DNA of 7,989 nt from Nanobdellota archaeon. GTDB taxonomy: Archaea > Thermoproteota > Nitrososphaeria > Nitrososphaerales > Nitrosopumilaceae. The position numbers were made by a program, and so were the translations under genes. This document shows, piece by piece, positions 6,655 to 7,989 of this stretch. The stretch is from NCBI GenBank assembly GCA_012030815.1, contig JAAUVF010000034.1, positions 1-7,989 of the forward strand. Direction: 5' to 3'. Position 1 is the stretch's first letter. Each line of letters starts with the position of its first letter. Under the pieces are notes generated by a model that made no database searches, was not told where the DNA came from, and was given only the letters and a program-made list of their open reading frames with translations.

Positions 6655-7416
6655 TTACAATTTTAATATTTTTAGAATATTATCAAAACTTTTTCGTGTT
6701 TGTTCTTGCTTGTATGCTCTTAAAACATCAATAATTTTTTCTTTTTGTGGAATCTTGTAAATTCTTTGAACTTTTTTAGCTATTCCTGAACCAATAAAAA
6801 TTGCCTGAGTAACTGATGTTACATTGGATGCTCTTCTACTTACACTAGAACTTTCAAAATCAATTATGGTTGGTTTTAATTTACCAACAATAACATGTTT
6901 AGTAATACTACTTAATTCACCATGATCAAATCCCATCTGATCTAATCTATAACAATCTTCTAAAATGTTTCTAACTACAGATTTTAATTTTTTAGAACTT
7001 CCTACACCTTTTAGGGATTGAATCCAATCTCCAATTTTATCTCCATCAAGATATTCCATTACTAAAAAATTTTTACTTACATCATAAAGTTTGGGTCCTA
7101 CATTCACCGTATTAGTCAATTTTAGTAATTTTGCTTCACTTTGCATTTCACTTCTTTGAGAATCAGTTCTTCTGATCTTTAATGCAACTATATTGTTTCT
7201 TTTTTTTGCTAATACTACTACTCCAACATACCCTTTCCCTAAAATTTGTAGATTACCAATTGTTGTTTGACCAATAAGTGAAACTGATTTTATTTTTAAT
7301 TTTTCTAATTCCGATACTCTTGATTGGAGTTGGCGAGGAGTAGCTTTTGGGTAACCAAGAATTTTTGAATATGGTTCTTTTATGAATTTTTTAATTGGAA
7401 TGAAAGATTGTGCCAT
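6655..7416 (-). CDS. Atypical Ser/Thr protein kinase, COG2112-like (RIO/Bud32-related fold)
   Basis: A 253-residue protein with a compact protein-kinase core after an N-terminal helical stretch (about 1-45). Visible elements are the glycine loop GKGYVG (60-65), the ATP lysine in VALKIRR (Lys80), helix-C Glu94 in SEAKLL, the hinge LVMEYLDG (118-125), the catalytic loop DHGELSSITKHVIV (164-177) and IIDFESSS (184-191). Relative to RIO/Bud32 kinases (HGDLS...N, DFG), the catalytic-loop Asp is replaced by Glu167, the following Asn is Lys/His, and DFG is DFE. From memory this HGELS/DFES pattern marks the archaeal COG2112 family, so it is unlikely to be damage. The substrate is unknown. ATG 7416 lies inside the end of cca, overlapping it by 26 nt, so the two are cotranscribed and probably translationally coupled. 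The link to a tRNA enzyme hints at tRNA or ribosome biology, but that is inference. Confidence 0.85.
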   Translation of the reverse strand: MAQSFIPIKKFIKEPYSKILGYPKATPRQLQSRVSELEKLKIKSVSLIGQTTIGNLQILGKGYVGVVVLAKKRNNIVALKIRRTDSQRSEMQSEAKLLKLTNTVNVGPKLYDVSKNFLVMEYLDGDKIGDWIQSLKGVGSSKKLKSVVRNILEDCYRLDQMGFDHGELSSITKHVIVGKLKPTIIDFESSSVSRRASNVTSVTQAIFIGSGIAKKVQRIYKIPQKEKIIDVLRAYKQEQTRKSFDNILKILKL

Positions 7417-7989
7417 TAGTTGAAGTAAGATCTAAAACTGCCTCTTTAATTGATTTGCTTAAATTTTTATTTCCAACTGTAACTTTAACCCCATTCTTAA
7501 AGTCACTTTGTAATCCTTTTGGGATACCTGATTGAAGATTATTTTTCAATAAATTCATCATAAATTTTACAGCATCACTATATTTTCTTTTTTCAAGTGA
7601 GATTATTTTTTTATCCTCATTAATCCACATTAATTCAGTTTTTGTAATGTTTTTTGAAATAAAACTATTACAATCATTTTCTCTAAAAAACTCTGGACCA
7701 TTTTTAGAATAATTTGTGGGAATCTTAGTTGATTCTAAAAGGAAAAAAGATAAGCCTCACTTTGTTCATCAGAATACGCTTTACTACGTAAAACATGAAA
7801 ACCTCCTAATTCTAATTGAGTTGAAAGTGAGGTAGTTGCTCGCTTAATTTGACCCCAAATTATATCTGGACTTCTCATCTTAAAATTGAATTTTATTACA
7901 AGTATGTTTTCCCAATTATTTTTTAACGGTTTTAACTTCATTGGTTTAAAATATTCTATTTTGGGTTTATTCTGAAATGCTCTACATGA
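7391..7989 (-). CDS. cca: CCA-adding enzyme (archaeal class I tRNA nucleotidyltransferase), C-terminal part, one apparent frameshift
   Basis: Adds or repairs the 3' CCA of tRNAs without a template. Only the last 199 residues lie here; the catalytic head with the GS/DxD motif is beyond the right edge. The visible part matches the body and tail of archaeal class I enzymes: SCRAFQNKPKIEYFKPMKL, then FNFKMRSPDIIWGQIKRATT with LGGFHVLRSKAYSDEQSEAY, and, after the break, LLESTKIPTNYSKNGPEFF, the family's LES-x-x-(I/L)P...GPxVxxxE region, ending in a short C-terminal domain with GVKVTVGN. The frame breaks at the plus-strand A-run 7743-7748; one more A joins AYLFFLLES without a stop. The upstream open frame otherwise ends seven bases later, and the apparent ATG at 7630 is internal. 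The gene overlaps the kinase gene by 26 nt. Confidence 0.88.

Noticed and set aside
7391..7630. Separate 79-aa gene starting at ATG 7630, and a 68-aa gene at 7735-7941
   Set aside because: Both read as consecutive pieces of one CCA-adding enzyme; the frame upstream of 7630 stays open to the frameshift and carries family motifs.
1..7989. CRISPR arrays, insertion sequences, phage or defence genes
   Set aside because: No spaced direct repeats, transposase motifs, terminal inverted repeats or integrase-like proteins are visible; the only repeat is the in-frame thermosome tail.

Overview
The window is AT-rich, compact archaeal DNA whose gene content points to Nitrososphaerota (Thaumarchaeota), most likely a Nitrosopumilus-like ammonia oxidiser. 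The evidence is a group II chaperonin (thermosome) with a Gly/Met tail, a GINS51-type replication subunit, an AN1 zinc-finger protein, an archaeal class I CCA-adding enzyme, a COG2112-type kinase, and a tRNA gene with no encoded CCA and a TATA-like element about 27 nt upstream. The lineage is inferred from gene families and style, not from a database search.

Layout from left to right. The 3' part of a thermosome gene (+) runs to 1348. A small three-helix membrane protein (+, 1430-1685) follows; it is visible only after correcting two T-runs. Glutamine synthetase (-, 1682-3141) comes next and is divergent from GINS51 (+, 3196-3753) and a 94-aa membrane protein (+, 3784-4068). An AN1 zinc-finger protein (-, 4077-4310) is divergent from a two-gene unit (+) made of a short-chain dehydrogenase (4426-5164) and an FCSD/SQR-like flavoprotein (5166-6314). 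A 69-aa Cys-rich protein (-, 6315-6524) is divergent from tRNA-Pro(GGG) (+, 6581-6654). At the right edge a minus-strand operon holds the CCA-adding enzyme (C-terminal part, 7391-7989) followed by the overlapping kinase gene (6655-7416). There is no gene-free stretch over 300 bases.

The dominant unusual signal is technical. Five genes (thermosome, the small membrane protein, glnA, the SDR and cca) are broken by single-base indels, and every one of the eight lies in an A or T homopolymer. Restoring one base per run, or removing one in the thermosome, gives proteins of normal family length with intact motifs. This looks like homopolymer error in the assembly (for example unpolished long reads), not pseudogenes, so naive gene calling would report fragments and miss the small membrane protein.

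Functionally the window is mostly core housekeeping: protein folding, nitrogen assimilation, replication, tRNA and tRNA 3'-end maturation. The less understood parts are the SDR-flavoprotein pair, the atypical kinase fused by overlap to cca, and three small proteins of unknown role. I see no CRISPR array, transposon, phage or defence system, and no evidence for a wholly new multi-gene system.
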